Source: Nocardia aurea (lineage in GTDB: Bacteria; Actinomycetota; Actinomycetes; Mycobacteriales; Mycobacteriaceae). From it: a stretch of DNA of 64,000 bases. Location: positions 186,001 through 250,000 of the forward strand of contig NZ_QCYJ01000127.1 in NCBI RefSeq assembly GCF_003123685.1, in the 5' to 3' direction. The notes beneath the pieces were generated by a model. That model worked only from the letters and a program-made list of their open reading frames with translations, had not been told where the DNA came from and did no database searches. Below are positions 16,703 through 25,271 of the stretch, piece after piece (position 1 is the first letter of the stretch; every line of letters starts with the position of its first letter). The position numbers and the translations under genes are program-made.

Positions 16703-16738
16703 CTCGACGCCCACCGAATATTCACGGTGGGCGTCGAG
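16703..16738 (-). terminator. Perfect 14-bp stem terminator
   Basis: CTCGACGCCCACCG and its exact complement CGGTGGGCGTCGAG surround an 8-nt loop (AATATTCA). The hairpin lies about 35 bp past the Rpf-like stop, and CTATTTCT follows on the minus strand. It is a strong termination structure for the Rpf-like gene. Confidence 0.75.
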
Positions 16739-16771
16739 AATGCTATGACTACGTCAGTAGCGGGGTGCGGA

Positions 16772-17107
16772 TCAGAGGTAGGCGCCACACACCGGCCACG
16801 CGCCCGGTCCCTGACCGGCGAGGACGTTCTCCGCGACGCGGATCTGCTCTTCGCGGCTGGCGTTCTCGGGCGAGCCGGAGCCACCGTAGGCGGCCCAGGT
16901 GCTCGGGGTGAACTGCAGACCGCCGCCGAAACCGTTGCCGGTGTTGGTGTTCCAGTTACCGCTGCTCTCGCACTGCGCGACAGCGTCCCAGTTGTGGCCG
17001 CTGTCGGCCGAAGCGGTGGCCGTGGAGAGGCCAAGCGGGATGGCAACGAGGGCGCCCACGATCGAGGCGAATCCGAGGACACGGGTGCTGATCTTGTTAT
17101 GCGACAT
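16772..17107 (-). CDS. Secreted Rpf-like transglycosylase
   Basis: A 111-residue protein: a signal peptide ending near ATASA (about residue 34), then a single resuscitation-promoting-factor domain. The domain carries WDAVAQCESSGNW with the catalytic Glu, the following GNGFGGGLQFTPSTWAAYGG, and AENVLAGQGPGAWPVCG with the conserved Cys. It should cleave the glycan backbone of peptidoglycan, as RpfC/RpfE do. The protein is the minimal form, with no LysM, G5 or DUF348 domains. Confidence 0.93.
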   Translation of the reverse strand: MSHNKISTRVLGFASIVGALVAIPLGLSTATASADSGHNWDAVAQCESSGNWNTNTGNGFGGGLQFTPSTWAAYGGSGSPENASREEQIRVAENVLAGQGPGAWPVCGAYL

Positions 17108-17537
17108 TCGAAGTTTCCTGCCTGCGCCCGTCCGACCCGGCGCTACTTCAGCCGGGACCCTGCCCCCAGGAAAATGTCGGGGATTCTCGAACCGTGGGAC
17201 AGGATTACGGTGTTCGGCGATTCGAGTTACTAGCCCATCTCGGTGATCCGGGCTCGATTACGACAGTAGCCAAGAGTTCGCGATAGATCACGTGCCGATA
17301 ACGCTGCCCCGTTTTTGACCGCATGGTCAGATTTCCGGCATCGACCCAGTTCGAGACCGGAAAGTCATAAATGACATACCTGTCGTTATACCGCCGTTAT
17401 GTGGCGGGGATCACTCCGAAATAGTGACCCCGGTCGCGTACACACCCCCGAAACCCGCGCCGAAACGACGCCTCTTGCGCGCCGAGCCGTCCCCTGGTGC
17501 CATTGCGCAGACCCGCCACGCACCCCCGGAGGCACCC
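17108..17537. promoter_or_regulatory. Divergent intergenic region, Rpf leader and palindromes
   Basis: On the minus strand the Rpf message would have a leader of about 150 nt or more, containing the hairpin CCCGGC-(9 nt)-GCCGGG (17156-17136). I do not find the canonical motifs of the c-di-AMP (ydaO) riboswitch often seen before rpf genes. Two short perfect inverted repeats, TGACC-GCAT-GGTCA (17316-17329) and GTCAT-AA-ATGAC (17364-17375), and twin CGTTAT repeats (17384 and 17395) lie before the SnoaL-type gene. Confidence 0.35.
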
Positions 17538-17978
17538 GTGTTGTCGCTACAAGAGATCTCCGACCGCCTGGAGATCCAGGACCTGCTCGTTCGCTATGCC
17601 CACGCCGTCGACACCGAACAGTGGGATCTGCTCGACGAGGTGTTCACCCCCGACGCCCACGTCGACTATTCGGCCATGGGCGGATCGGCGGGCGACCTCA
17701 CCGAGACCAAGAAGTTCCTGGCGCAGGTCATGCCCAATTTCCCCGCCTTCCAGCACCTGGTCGCGAACTCGTCGGTCACCGTCGACGGCGACACCGCCAC
17801 CGCGCGCACCATCTGTCACAACCCGATGCTGGTCCCCGGCCAGGACGGCGCGAAGACCCTGATGCTGTGCGGCCTGTGGTACCTGGACACCCTGGTCAGA
17901 GTGGACGGCGCCTGGCGGATCGCACAGCGCGTGGAGGAGAAGAGCTACATGTTCCTCGTCGAGGGCACCTCTGCCTGA
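17538..17978 (+). CDS. SnoaL/NTF2-like protein
   Basis: A 146-residue cone-shaped alpha+beta fold protein: EISDRLEIQDLLVRYAHAVDTEQWDLLDEVFTPDAHVDY, then FQHLVANSSVTVDGDTATARTICHNPM and GLWYLDTLVRVDGAWRI. This matches SnoaL_4-type polyketide-cyclase-like or dehydratase-like proteins, whose chemistry varies. The GTG start is preceded by GGAGG. The longer frame beginning at 17424 adds a Pro/Arg-rich segment unlike the family. It is convergent with the P450 gene, with a 23-bp gap. Confidence 0.82.
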   Translation: MLSLQEISDRLEIQDLLVRYAHAVDTEQWDLLDEVFTPDAHVDYSAMGGSAGDLTETKKFLAQVMPNFPAFQHLVANSSVTVDGDTATARTICHNPMLVPGQDGAKTLMLCGLWYLDTLVRVDGAWRIAQRVEEKSYMFLVEGTSA

Positions 17979-18001
17979 ACAAACCGCCCGAGGCGGCGCG
18001 A

Positions 18002-19444
18002 TCACCCGCGCCTGCGCAGGGTGATCGGCACACCGTCCTTGGGGAAGGGCAGCGCGCTCATCTGCCACGGCATCTCGTAGTCCTCGGGGAAGTCCCACTC
18101 GTAGTCGCACACCATGGTGTGCAGCATGACCTTGACCTCGTGCATGGCGAAGTACATGCCGATGCATTTGTGCACACCCGCGCCGAAGGGCATCCAGGCG
18201 TAGCGGTGGGCCTTGTCCTCGCGGCGTTCCGGGCCGAAGCGGTCCGGGTCGAATTTCCACGGATCGGTCCAGTACTCGGGCAGGAAATGGTTGGCGATCG
18301 CGCCGAGCACCACATTCGAGCCCGCCGGGACGAAGTGTCCGTCGATCTCGGTGTCCTTCACGGCCTTGCGCATGATGAAGGGCACCGGCGCGATGATGCG
18401 CATGGATTCCTTGATGACCAGGTCGAGCGAGGTGAGGGAGTTCATGGCGTCGACGTCGAGCGGGCCGTCGCCGAGCGCGAGAGATTCCGCGCGCACGCGG
18501 CGCTGCCACTCCGGATGCTTGCCGAGGAAGTACGCCGCGACGGTCGTGGTGATGGTCGCGGTGTCGTGCGCGGCCAACAGCAGGAAGATCATGTGGTCGA
18601 TGACCTTGCGGTCGCTGAAGCGCTCGCCGTCCTCTGTCTCTATATGACACAGCGCCGTGAAGAAATCCGACCCGGTGCCGGTCCGCTTGGCGGGCACCAT
18701 CTCGGCGAAGTACCTTTCCAGCTCCCTGCGCCCGCGCAGCCCGGAACGCCAGCGACCGCCGGGTACCGGAAATCGGACGGGTGACTCACAGGCGAGCAGC
18801 ATCGCCTCGAAGGCGGAGGCGAGGCGGTCGGCTTCCGGTCCGAGTCGCACCCCCATGAAGACATCGGCCGCGATATTCATCGACAGCTTCTTCACCGACG
18901 GGTACAGCTTCATCGGCGTCCCGACCTGCCACTGCCCGACGCGTTCACCGACCAGTTCGGAAACCTTGGTGAAGTAGGCGCGCAGCCGGTCGGGCATGAA
19001 CGCCTGCTGCATGATGCGCCGATCGAGGCGGTGCTCCTCGAAATCGAGCAGCAGCAGACCGCCGTGGAAGAACGGGTCGATCAGGTCCTTCTGCCCGGTG
19101 ACGAAGGCCCGGTCGCGATTGCTCAGCACCGAGTCGATCGCCTCGCCACCGGCGGCGAGCACCATGTTCCGGCCGAATCCTCTCGACCACACCAGTTTTC
19201 CGAAGCGCTCGACCATGGCGAGGGTGTAGGCGGACCCGTAGTGCAGCGATTGCAGCGAATCGCCGAGCCACGGTAGCCCGGCATGGCCCGGGATCGGCCG
19301 TAGACCACTGCCGGCCGGGGGTTCGGCGAGGATGCCGCGCCGTTCCGGTATCCGGCGGATCGCCCGGTCCAACAGTCCGTTCGGCATTTCGACGAACAGT
19401 CCGTTCTCCGGGACGCGGCTCTTGCGGGATCGGAGTGCCACCAT
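18002..19444 (-). CDS. Cytochrome P450
   Basis: A 480-residue haem monooxygenase. The I-helix is seen as LLAAHDTATITTT, the ExxR as KESMR, the PERF-like region as PDRFGPERRE, and the haem-Cys signature as FGAGVHKCIG. GAGGAGG lies 7 nt before the ATG. The sequence resembles sterol- or lipid-type P450s of mycobacteria such as CYP136, which is also next to a TetR gene, but this assignment is by eye. The substrate is unknown. A TetR gene lies upstream on the same strand. Confidence 0.9.
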   Translation of the reverse strand: MVALRSRKSRVPENGLFVEMPNGLLDRAIRRIPERRGILAEPPAGSGLRPIPGHAGLPWLGDSLQSLHYGSAYTLAMVERFGKLVWSRGFGRNMVLAAGGEAIDSVLSNRDRAFVTGQKDLIDPFFHGGLLLLDFEEHRLDRRIMQQAFMPDRLRAYFTKVSELVGERVGQWQVGTPMKLYPSVKKLSMNIAADVFMGVRLGPEADRLASAFEAMLLACESPVRFPVPGGRWRSGLRGRRELERYFAEMVPAKRTGTGSDFFTALCHIETEDGERFSDRKVIDHMIFLLLAAHDTATITTTVAAYFLGKHPEWQRRVRAESLALGDGPLDVDAMNSLTSLDLVIKESMRIIAPVPFIMRKAVKDTEIDGHFVPAGSNVVLGAIANHFLPEYWTDPWKFDPDRFGPERREDKAHRYAWMPFGAGVHKCIGMYFAMHEVKVMLHTMVCDYEWDFPEDYEMPWQMSALPFPKDGVPITLRRRG

Positions 19445-19529
19445 GGCAGTCCTCCTCTATCGGTCGATCGCCACGCTCCCCGTCGAGTGCGGCGACATAC
19501 TACGAAGGTCTAGCGCGCGGGGCCGCCGA

Positions 19530-20183
19530 TCATCGTCGCGCCCCCGCCCGGTCCGCGCCGCTCGGATGGCCGAGCAGCAGGGGGTTGAGGTGGCGGCGCG
19601 CGAAGGCGCGGGCGTCGGCCGGGTCATCGATGGCGATCCCGCGCGAGGGCGTGAGCAGGAACGACAGCATGATGCGCACCGCGAGTTCGGCGACGACCCG
19701 CAGTTCCTCGCCCGACCGATCCTCCAGCGCGTCGCGCGCGAGCTGAACGGCCAGGAACGCGGCCCCGGTCTCGACCAGAGCGCCGCCGTCGACGGTGAGG
19801 TAGGGCAGCAGCGAATCAGGTTCGATTTCCAGCAGCCGGTTCAGCAGCACATTCGCGCGCAGGAAGGCCACCGAGAAGACGAACCCCTCGGTCAGTTTGT
19901 CCTCGGTCGAGGAGAAACCCGCCATCTCGGCCTCGAGCGCCTTGAGGAACCTGCCCATCTCGCGCAGGATGACGGCCTCGACGATGTCGTCCTTACCCGG
20001 GAAATGCCGGTAGAGCGTGACCCGCGCCAACCGTGCGCGCCGGGTGATGTCCTCGACCGTGGTGCGTTTGATGCCGACGGTCTCGAATTGCGTGAGCGCG
20101 GCGTCGAGGATGCGCTCGGCGGTGCCGGCCGGTGCGTCCGCGCCCGCCGATATGACCGCCCTCGCGAGGATTCCGCGCCGCAT
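19530..20183 (-). CDS. TetR-family regulator
   Basis: A 217-residue regulator with the N-terminal helix-turn-helix TAERILDAALTQFETVGIKRTTVEDITRRARLARVTLYRHFPGKDDIV. GGAGG precedes the ATG at 20183; longer upstream frames look non-coding. It lies 85 bp upstream of the P450 gene on the same strand, which suggests control of the P450, as in the Rv3058c/cyp136 pair. It is divergent from ohr. Confidence 0.87.
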   Translation of the reverse strand: MRRGILARAVISAGADAPAGTAERILDAALTQFETVGIKRTTVEDITRRARLARVTLYRHFPGKDDIVEAVILREMGRFLKALEAEMAGFSSTEDKLTEGFVFSVAFLRANVLLNRLLEIEPDSLLPYLTVDGGALVETGAAFLAVQLARDALEDRSGEELRVVAELAVRIMLSFLLTPSRGIAIDDPADARAFARRHLNPLLLGHPSGADRAGARR

Positions 20184-20287
20184 TTCGCCTCCAACACCCA
20201 CTGACCACACACCCGTCGATCTACCAGGGGAATGAGACAAACATACTCTGTCTGTAACTTCATTCTCAAGGGTTTGCGCGACTTTTC

Positions 20288-20303
20288 TGTGACCCGGCCC
20301 ACA
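20288..20303. promoter_or_regulatory. Degenerate CRP-like site
   Basis: TGTGACCCGGCCCACA differs from TGTGA-N6-TCACA at one position. It lies between the divergent TetR and ohr genes. Confidence 0.3.
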
Positions 20304-20308
20304 TCAAT

Positions 20309-20342
20309 TTACATTGTGCACAATCTAATTGCTGGCTACCGT
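20309..20342 (+). promoter_or_regulatory. Operator-like palindrome and promoter of ohr
   Basis: TTAnATTGTGCACAATnTAA (20309-20328) contains the perfect 12-bp palindrome ATTGTGCACAAT, a shape reminiscent of MarR/OhrR operators. A promoter overlaps it: -35 TTGTGC (20314-20319), 17 bp, -10 TACCGT (20337-20342), about 40 nt before the ohr ATG. Confidence 0.5.
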
Positions 20343-20382
20343 ATGCGCTGTAACCGAAATCCGCAGACCCGAGGAGTCCGAC

Positions 20383-20811
20383 ATGAATGTTCTGTACACC
20401 GCGGAAGCCCTGGCGACCGGCGACGGACGCAACGGACACGCCCGCACCAGCGACGGCAAGGTCGACGTGAACCTGGCCATGCCGAAGGAACTCGGTGGTA
20501 GCGGTGAAGGCACCAATCCCGAGCAGCTGTTCGCGGCGGGCTACGCGGCCTGCTTCCATTCGGCACTGCGACTCGTCGCCAAATCCGCGAACGCCGATAT
20601 CGCCGACTCCGCCGTCGGCGCGAAGGTCGGGCTCGGCGCGAACGACCAGGGCGGATTCGCGCTCACCGTCACCCTCGAGGTGTCGCTGCCGCACCTGTCG
20701 CGCGAGGAGGCACAGGCCCTCGCGGACAAGGCCCACGAGGTATGCCCCTACTCCAACGCGACGCGCGGCAATATCGACGTCACCGTCACCGTCACCGTCG
20801 CGGAGGACTGA
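20383..20811 (+). CDS. ohr: Organic hydroperoxide resistance protein Ohr
   Basis: A 142-residue OsmC-superfamily thiol peroxidase that reduces organic and fatty-acid hydroperoxides. The two redox cysteines are in AAGYAACFHSAL and AHEVCPYSNATRGN, and PEQLFAAGYA and LGGSGEGTNPE are typical of Ohr rather than OsmC. GAGGAG precedes the ATG at 20383. No ohrR gene is adjacent, but an operator-like palindrome overlaps its promoter. Confidence 0.94.
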   Translation: MNVLYTAEALATGDGRNGHARTSDGKVDVNLAMPKELGGSGEGTNPEQLFAAGYAACFHSALRLVAKSANADIADSAVGAKVGLGANDQGGFALTVTLEVSLPHLSREEAQALADKAHEVCPYSNATRGNIDVTVTVTVAED

Positions 20812-20937
20812 CCGCGCAGGACCGACCGCGCAAGCCGGCATCATCGCGGCCCGTCGTGCTTCGACGGGCCGCCGGATGTGCCGGCGGCGGTCACACGATG
20901 CGCCGTGATCGCACGGGTAGGCGCGGACCCGGACCGC

Positions 20938-21633
20938 TCAGCTCGGAGCCGGGTAGTCCGCGCGCAACAGCGGCCGACCGGACCGCGCGAACTCCAGTGC
21001 CGTGGCCGCGTCCACCCAGTTCTCGTCGTCGTAGAGGGATGCGTCCAGGGCGGCGGGAACCTCCGTCCGAGTGAGCGTGACCGTAGGCCACCCCCAGCCG
21101 GAGAAATCGAAGTCGGAATCCGAGGACGGGGCCTCGTACGGCGCGACCGGCCCCTCGGACCTGCGGGACAGGATATGACCCGCGGAAGTGACATTGAGGT
21201 CACCCTCGTCGTAGATCACCAGGGGGCAACGGGTTCGGCCCGCGATCGACAGTGTCCCGTCGGTGGTGGTGAATCTGACCAGCCGGGCGATATCGGCGCC
21301 GCCGAACACGAACAGCATGGTGGCGTTCACGTCGATGATCTGGGCGGTGAGGGTGCCGGTGACCAGTAGACCGAGGCATTCCAGCGTGCCCTCGTCCAGA
21401 TCGAGCAGGCCGTCGACCGTCAGATCGCCGTCCACGACGAACATGACGAGTTCCCCCAGCTGTTCGTACTCCCCGACGCCGACGGCCGTCCGCAGATCAC
21501 CGCCGGTCCAATCACGGTCGATACGCAGATCGCCCGAATGGACATAGGCCGCGTCGAAACCGGCGTCGAATTCCTCGAAGCGCGTCAGGCCGAGCGCTTC
21601 GTCGGCTTCGGAGAATGACATCTTCACCCACAT
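20938..21633 (-). CDS. Hypothetical acidic protein with GDL beta-repeats
   Basis: A 231-residue, very acidic cytoplasmic protein. Its centre shows repeating short beta-strand units (HSGDLRIDRDWTGGDL, VVDGDLTVDGLLDLD, LLVTGTLTAQIID, IYDEGDLNVTSAG), which suggests a small right-handed beta-solenoid. I do not recognise a named family. The start is uncertain (ATG at 21633 or 21621), as neither has a strong ribosome site. It is flanked by unrelated genes. Confidence 0.6.
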   Translation of the reverse strand: MWVKMSFSEADEALGLTRFEEFDAGFDAAYVHSGDLRIDRDWTGGDLRTAVGVGEYEQLGELVMFVVDGDLTVDGLLDLDEGTLECLGLLVTGTLTAQIIDVNATMLFVFGGADIARLVRFTTTDGTLSIAGRTRCPLVIYDEGDLNVTSAGHILSRRSEGPVAPYEAPSSDSDFDFSGWGWPTVTLTRTEVPAALDASLYDDENWVDAATALEFARSGRPLLRADYPAPS

Positions 21634-21685
21634 GGGGAAGGATCATCGCGCATCGCGCCCGACAGCGCGCACCCGGACGGGAAGC

Positions 21686-22195
21686 TCAGTGCTGTTGTTC
21701 CACGGTCGATTTGAGGTTGTCGAGGGTTCGGCGGATGTTCTTGCGCTGGAAGTCGGCGAACGTGTGCCCTCGGGTGACCACTTTGTCGAAGACGTCGGCG
21801 ACCGCATCCGGCCAGGAGCGACGATCATCGGTCCAGGTCTCGGTCACCCGGGTGCCGTCGGGGGTGGTCTCGAAGCGGTATTCCCAGCTGGCGATGGGCG
21901 CTTTCAGCACGGGCTTCCTGCGGCCGATCGCGTGGACACGGAAGGCGAAGCGCGCGCCCGGCTCGGCGGCGGTCACCGTGCAGCGGGTCGTCCATCGAAT
22001 CGCGCCGCGTTTGTTGCGGCCGTCGAAGGTCATGCCGACATAGGCGGTGTCCGCGGGGGCGTGGACGGTCGCACCCAGGTTCTCGGGACTCCAGCCACCC
22101 ATGAGGGTGGGATCGCTGATCTTGTCGTAGAGCGCCGAGGCATCGGCCGCGACGACGATGCTGTCCGAGACGGAGAGAGTACGGGCCACGCGCAT
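21686..22195 (-). CDS. SRPBCC-family (START-like) protein
   Basis: A lipid- or ligand-binding helix-grip fold of 169 residues: MRVARTLSVSDSIVVAADASALYDKISDPTLMGGWSPE at the N-terminus and a final long helix TFADFQRKNIRRTLDNLKSTVEQ. This matches polyketide-cyclase/Coq10-like SRPBCC proteins of actinomycetes. A TACAAT box at 22232-22227 overlaps an alternative upstream ATG (22228), so the ATG at 22195 is favoured. No enzymatic residues can be assigned. Confidence 0.82.
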   Translation of the reverse strand: MRVARTLSVSDSIVVAADASALYDKISDPTLMGGWSPENLGATVHAPADTAYVGMTFDGRNKRGAIRWTTRCTVTAAEPGARFAFRVHAIGRRKPVLKAPIASWEYRFETTPDGTRVTETWTDDRRSWPDAVADVFDKVVTRGHTFADFQRKNIRRTLDNLKSTVEQQH

Positions 22196-22350
22196 ATCCG
22201 ATCTTCGAGCGAACACGATCTCGGACATTGTACGAATCCGTGGTGACCGAGCCGCGAGCCACCGACAGCGGTGCGGGTGACCGCACCGGCGCGCCCATTC
22301 GGCAAACAGCTGGCAACAGCCGATCATGGGTCCGGAGGGAAAGGAGTTCG

Positions 22351-23385
22351 GTGGTGGAGGTCATCGAGTCTTTACGCGGGCAGGTCGATCCGATCACCCA
22401 TATCCACTCGCTTGTCGGGAAGCGGTATCGGATCGAGGACCGCTATCGGGTCGGGCGGGAGAAGATCAGGGAATTCGCGCGGGCGGTCCAGGACTTCCAC
22501 CCGGCGCACTGGGACGAGGACACCGCCGCGACCTACGGCTATCGCGCCCTGCCCGCGTCGGCGACGTTCACCTGTCTGCTCATGGGCGCGGTGCAGAGGG
22601 CCATGAGCGAGGTGCTCGTCGGCATCGATATGACCAGCACCGTGCAGACCGACCAGGTCTTCCGGTTCCACGGGCCGGTGCTCGCCGGTGACGAGATCAC
22701 CAGCAATGTGTCGTTGCATTCGTTCCGCCAGGCATTCGGCGGCGACATGATCGTCATCGAGAACGCGATCACCAGCCAACGCGAGGAATTGGTGATCACC
22801 GCCCACACCTCGGTGATCGCGCGGTCGGAGGCCACCGACGACGCGGAGCGCATCGCCGCCGGTCTGCTCGCCGTGGCTCGCCAGGATCTGACCCGCCCGC
22901 CCCGGCTCCTGCCCTGGCCGACCCCGCTGCGCGAGGCGTCGACGGCCGCGCCCGGACCGCACGGACGCGCCTTCGACACGGTGTCCGTGGGCGAGGAGCT
23001 GTCTCCGGACACGGTGCGACTATCCCTCGGCGACCTGGTCAACTACGCCGGTGTGTCCGGCGATCCGAATCCGATCCATTTCCATTCCGGCGCGGCCGAA
23101 CTCGTCGGTCTCGACCGCGGCGTGGTCGCGCACGGCATGTTGACGATGGGGCTCGGCGCGGGGTTCGTCACGAAATGGGTCGATGATCCCGGCACGTTGC
23201 GCCGGTACTCCGTGCGTATGACGAGCCCGGTCTACGTGGGCGACGACGGCCGCAGCGATATCGAATTCCGGGGCAGGGTCAAATCCGTCGACCCCGAGAC
23301 CCGCACGGCGACCATCGCTCTCACCGCCACGCACGACGGGAAGAAGATCTTCGGTCGCGCCACGGCGGAGGTCGGACTGCGCTGA
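22351..23385 (+). CDS. Fused HadA/HadB-like (3R)-hydroxyacyl dehydratase
   Basis: Double hot-dog protein of 344 residues. The N-terminal half is a FAS1-like/MaoC-N domain (YRVGREKIREFARAVQDFHPAHWDED). The C-terminal half has the MaoC hydratase motif YAGVSGDPNPIHFHSGAAELVGLDRGVVAHGML, which contains the catalytic Asp and His. It therefore resembles HadA and HadB of the mycolate elongation system joined in one chain. AAGGAG precedes two in-frame GTG codons (22351, 22354). The gene is divergent from the SRPBCC gene and stands alone. The chain-length preference is unknown. Confidence 0.86.
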   Translation: MVEVIESLRGQVDPITHIHSLVGKRYRIEDRYRVGREKIREFARAVQDFHPAHWDEDTAATYGYRALPASATFTCLLMGAVQRAMSEVLVGIDMTSTVQTDQVFRFHGPVLAGDEITSNVSLHSFRQAFGGDMIVIENAITSQREELVITAHTSVIARSEATDDAERIAAGLLAVARQDLTRPPRLLPWPTPLREASTAAPGPHGRAFDTVSVGEELSPDTVRLSLGDLVNYAGVSGDPNPIHFHSGAAELVGLDRGVVAHGMLTMGLGAGFVTKWVDDPGTLRRYSVRMTSPVYVGDDGRSDIEFRGRVKSVDPETRTATIALTATHDGKKIFGRATAEVGLR

Positions 23386-23388
23386 GTA

Positions 23389-24972
23389 TCACCGCACGGT
23401 GACGACCCGGTTGTGCCATCCGGTCGAACCGTCGGGGAACGGACGCGCGCGTGCGTCGGTCTGCACCGCACCGGCACGGTCGACGGCTCGCACCCGCAGC
23501 GTGTGGGTGCCGGGAGCGGCATCCCAGCACCAGGACCACTGCCGCCACGTGTCGACCGAGTATTCTGTGCCGAGTTCGGCCTGTTGCCAAGGGTTCTCGT
23601 CGATCTGTACCTCGACCCGGTCGATGCCGAGTCGCTGCGCCCAAGCGACGCCCGCGACGACCACCCGGCCGGCGGGCACCGTCGCGAAGGCCGCGGGCAC
23701 GTCGATGCGGGACGCGGTCTTGATCGGTGCCAGCGCGGCCCACCCCCGGTCGGTCCAGTACGCACCGGCCCGATCGAAACGGGTGAGTTCCAGGTCGACG
23801 ACCCATTTCGTGGCCGAGACGTAGCCGTAGAGACCCGGCACGACCAGCCTGGCCGGGTATCCGTGTTCGATCGGCAGCGGACTGCCGTTCATCCCCACGG
23901 CCAGTAGCGCGTCGCGTCCGTCGGTCACCGCGGAAACCGGTGTGCCCGCGGTGAATCCGTCGACGCTGCGGGACAGCAGCAGATCCGCGCCGGGACGGAC
24001 ACCCGCCTCGGCCAATAGATCGGCCAGCGGATACCCCGTCCAGATCGCGGTGCCCGCGAGATCACCGCCGACCTCGTTGGACACGCAGGTCAGCGTGATC
24101 ATCCGCGCCACAGCCGTTCTCGCGCGCAGATCGTCGAAGTCCAGATCGAGTTCACGGTCGACCATGCCGTGGATCCGCAGCCGCCAGTCCGTGCTGCGCA
24201 AGGTCGGCACCCGCAGCGCGGTATCGACCCGGTAGAAGCGATCGTTGGGGGTGACGAATTCGGTGAGCCCGCGAACCGGCAGCTCGGACGCGGCGGCGAC
24301 CGGCGCGGTCCGTGGCAGCGGGAATCGCGCCCGATCGGCGACGACATCGCGCAGTCGTCCGCCTATCCACTGGCCCGCGGCGGCCGTGCCGAGCGCGAAC
24401 GCGCCGACACCGGCCGTGAGTGCGAGGAAACCACGCCGTGTCGGTCCGGAACCCGCCTGACCGGTCCCCGGGGCTGCACGACGGTGTGCCCCCGCACGCT
24501 CGGGCGGAGTGGATCGCACCACGCTCCGCGAAGGCGCCCGCCGTCGGAGCAGTCGCAGTGCCGCGACACCGGCGACGGCCCCGAGCGCGGTGGGTGCGGC
24601 GAACCAGAGGGTGGCGGTGGGGCGTTGGAGCGCGGCCACGACCACCAGCGCCGCGAAGACGACGAGCAGCGTGCTACCGAGGGGTCTACGTCGTTCGAGG
24701 ATTCCGATCAGGGCCGCGCCGACCAGCATCACACCGGACATCGACAGGAAGAGGACGAGTTTGTCGTTACTGCCGAATCGGCGGATCGCCGAATCCTTCA
24801 ACGTGTGCGGCGTGTGGTCGACCACCCAGCCGCCGAGCGCGAAGAAGGGGGCCGCCTCGGGGTCGATGACAGCCGCGATCGCCTGGCCCACGCCGAGTAC
24901 GGTTGCGGCGGCGAGGATTCCGGCCACGACGGCGGCCGAGATCGACGGTGCGGATTCGGCGGGACGTTTCAT
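23389..24972 (-). CDS. Membrane-anchored sulfite-oxidase-like molybdopterin enzyme
   Basis: A 527-residue protein. The first ~150 residues hold about four hydrophobic helices. An internal twin-arginine-like segment (TRRGFLALTAGVGAFALG) precedes the extracytoplasmic domain. The catalytic half has the molybdopterin fold, including the Mo-ligand Cys in ITLTCVSNEVGGDLAG, and LVVPGLYGYVSATKWV. A C-terminal dimerisation (Mo-co_dimer) domain ends the protein. The electron donor is unknown. It lies downstream of sigK-rskA after a 299-bp gap, and extracytoplasmic redox enzymes are common SigK-regulon companions. Confidence 0.87.
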   Translation of the reverse strand: MKRPAESAPSISAAVVAGILAAATVLGVGQAIAAVIDPEAAPFFALGGWVVDHTPHTLKDSAIRRFGSNDKLVLFLSMSGVMLVGAALIGILERRRPLGSTLLVVFAALVVVAALQRPTATLWFAAPTALGAVAGVAALRLLRRRAPSRSVVRSTPPERAGAHRRAAPGTGQAGSGPTRRGFLALTAGVGAFALGTAAAGQWIGGRLRDVVADRARFPLPRTAPVAAASELPVRGLTEFVTPNDRFYRVDTALRVPTLRSTDWRLRIHGMVDRELDLDFDDLRARTAVARMITLTCVSNEVGGDLAGTAIWTGYPLADLLAEAGVRPGADLLLSRSVDGFTAGTPVSAVTDGRDALLAVGMNGSPLPIEHGYPARLVVPGLYGYVSATKWVVDLELTRFDRAGAYWTDRGWAALAPIKTASRIDVPAAFATVPAGRVVVAGVAWAQRLGIDRVEVQIDENPWQQAELGTEYSVDTWRQWSWCWDAAPGTHTLRVRAVDRAGAVQTDARARPFPDGSTGWHNRVVTVR

Positions 24973-25271
24973 CACAACTCGTTTCGTTCTTCGGATATCG
25001 GCGCACGACGGCTACATCGAGGGGCGGCCGCGACGGCAGAACCGGGCGGTCGTCGTGTCGCGGCCGGTTCGTACGGCACGACCAGCGCGTGGCCCTCGAC
25101 CGGTGCCGACTTCGCCACCGGGTCCGCCGACCCGACCGCCTCGTCCGCGAGGCCACGGGCCGAAGCACCGCACGGACCGGCTCGGTCTGGACGACCCGCA
25201 TGTACAGCGCCGGATCGGTACCGCACAGCCACGTCGTCAGGACCGAGCGGTCCGTGCGGTGCCGATCGGGA
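24973..25271. other. Intergenic gap between rskA and molybdoenzyme gene
   Basis: About 300 bp without a convincing gene. An 86-codon minus-strand frame ends in TGATG with the molybdoenzyme start, but its composition looks random. I see no terminator or clear promoter. Confidence 0.3.

Noticed and set aside
17108..17300. Possible ydaO (c-di-AMP) riboswitch before the Rpf-like gene
   Set aside because: The conserved sequence blocks of that riboswitch were not found by eye; only ordinary hairpins are visible.
24972..25232. An 86-codon minus-strand frame ending in TGATG with the molybdoenzyme start
   Set aside because: The Arg/Ala/Pro-rich product looks like translated non-coding DNA and has no ribosome site; the overlap alone is not enough.
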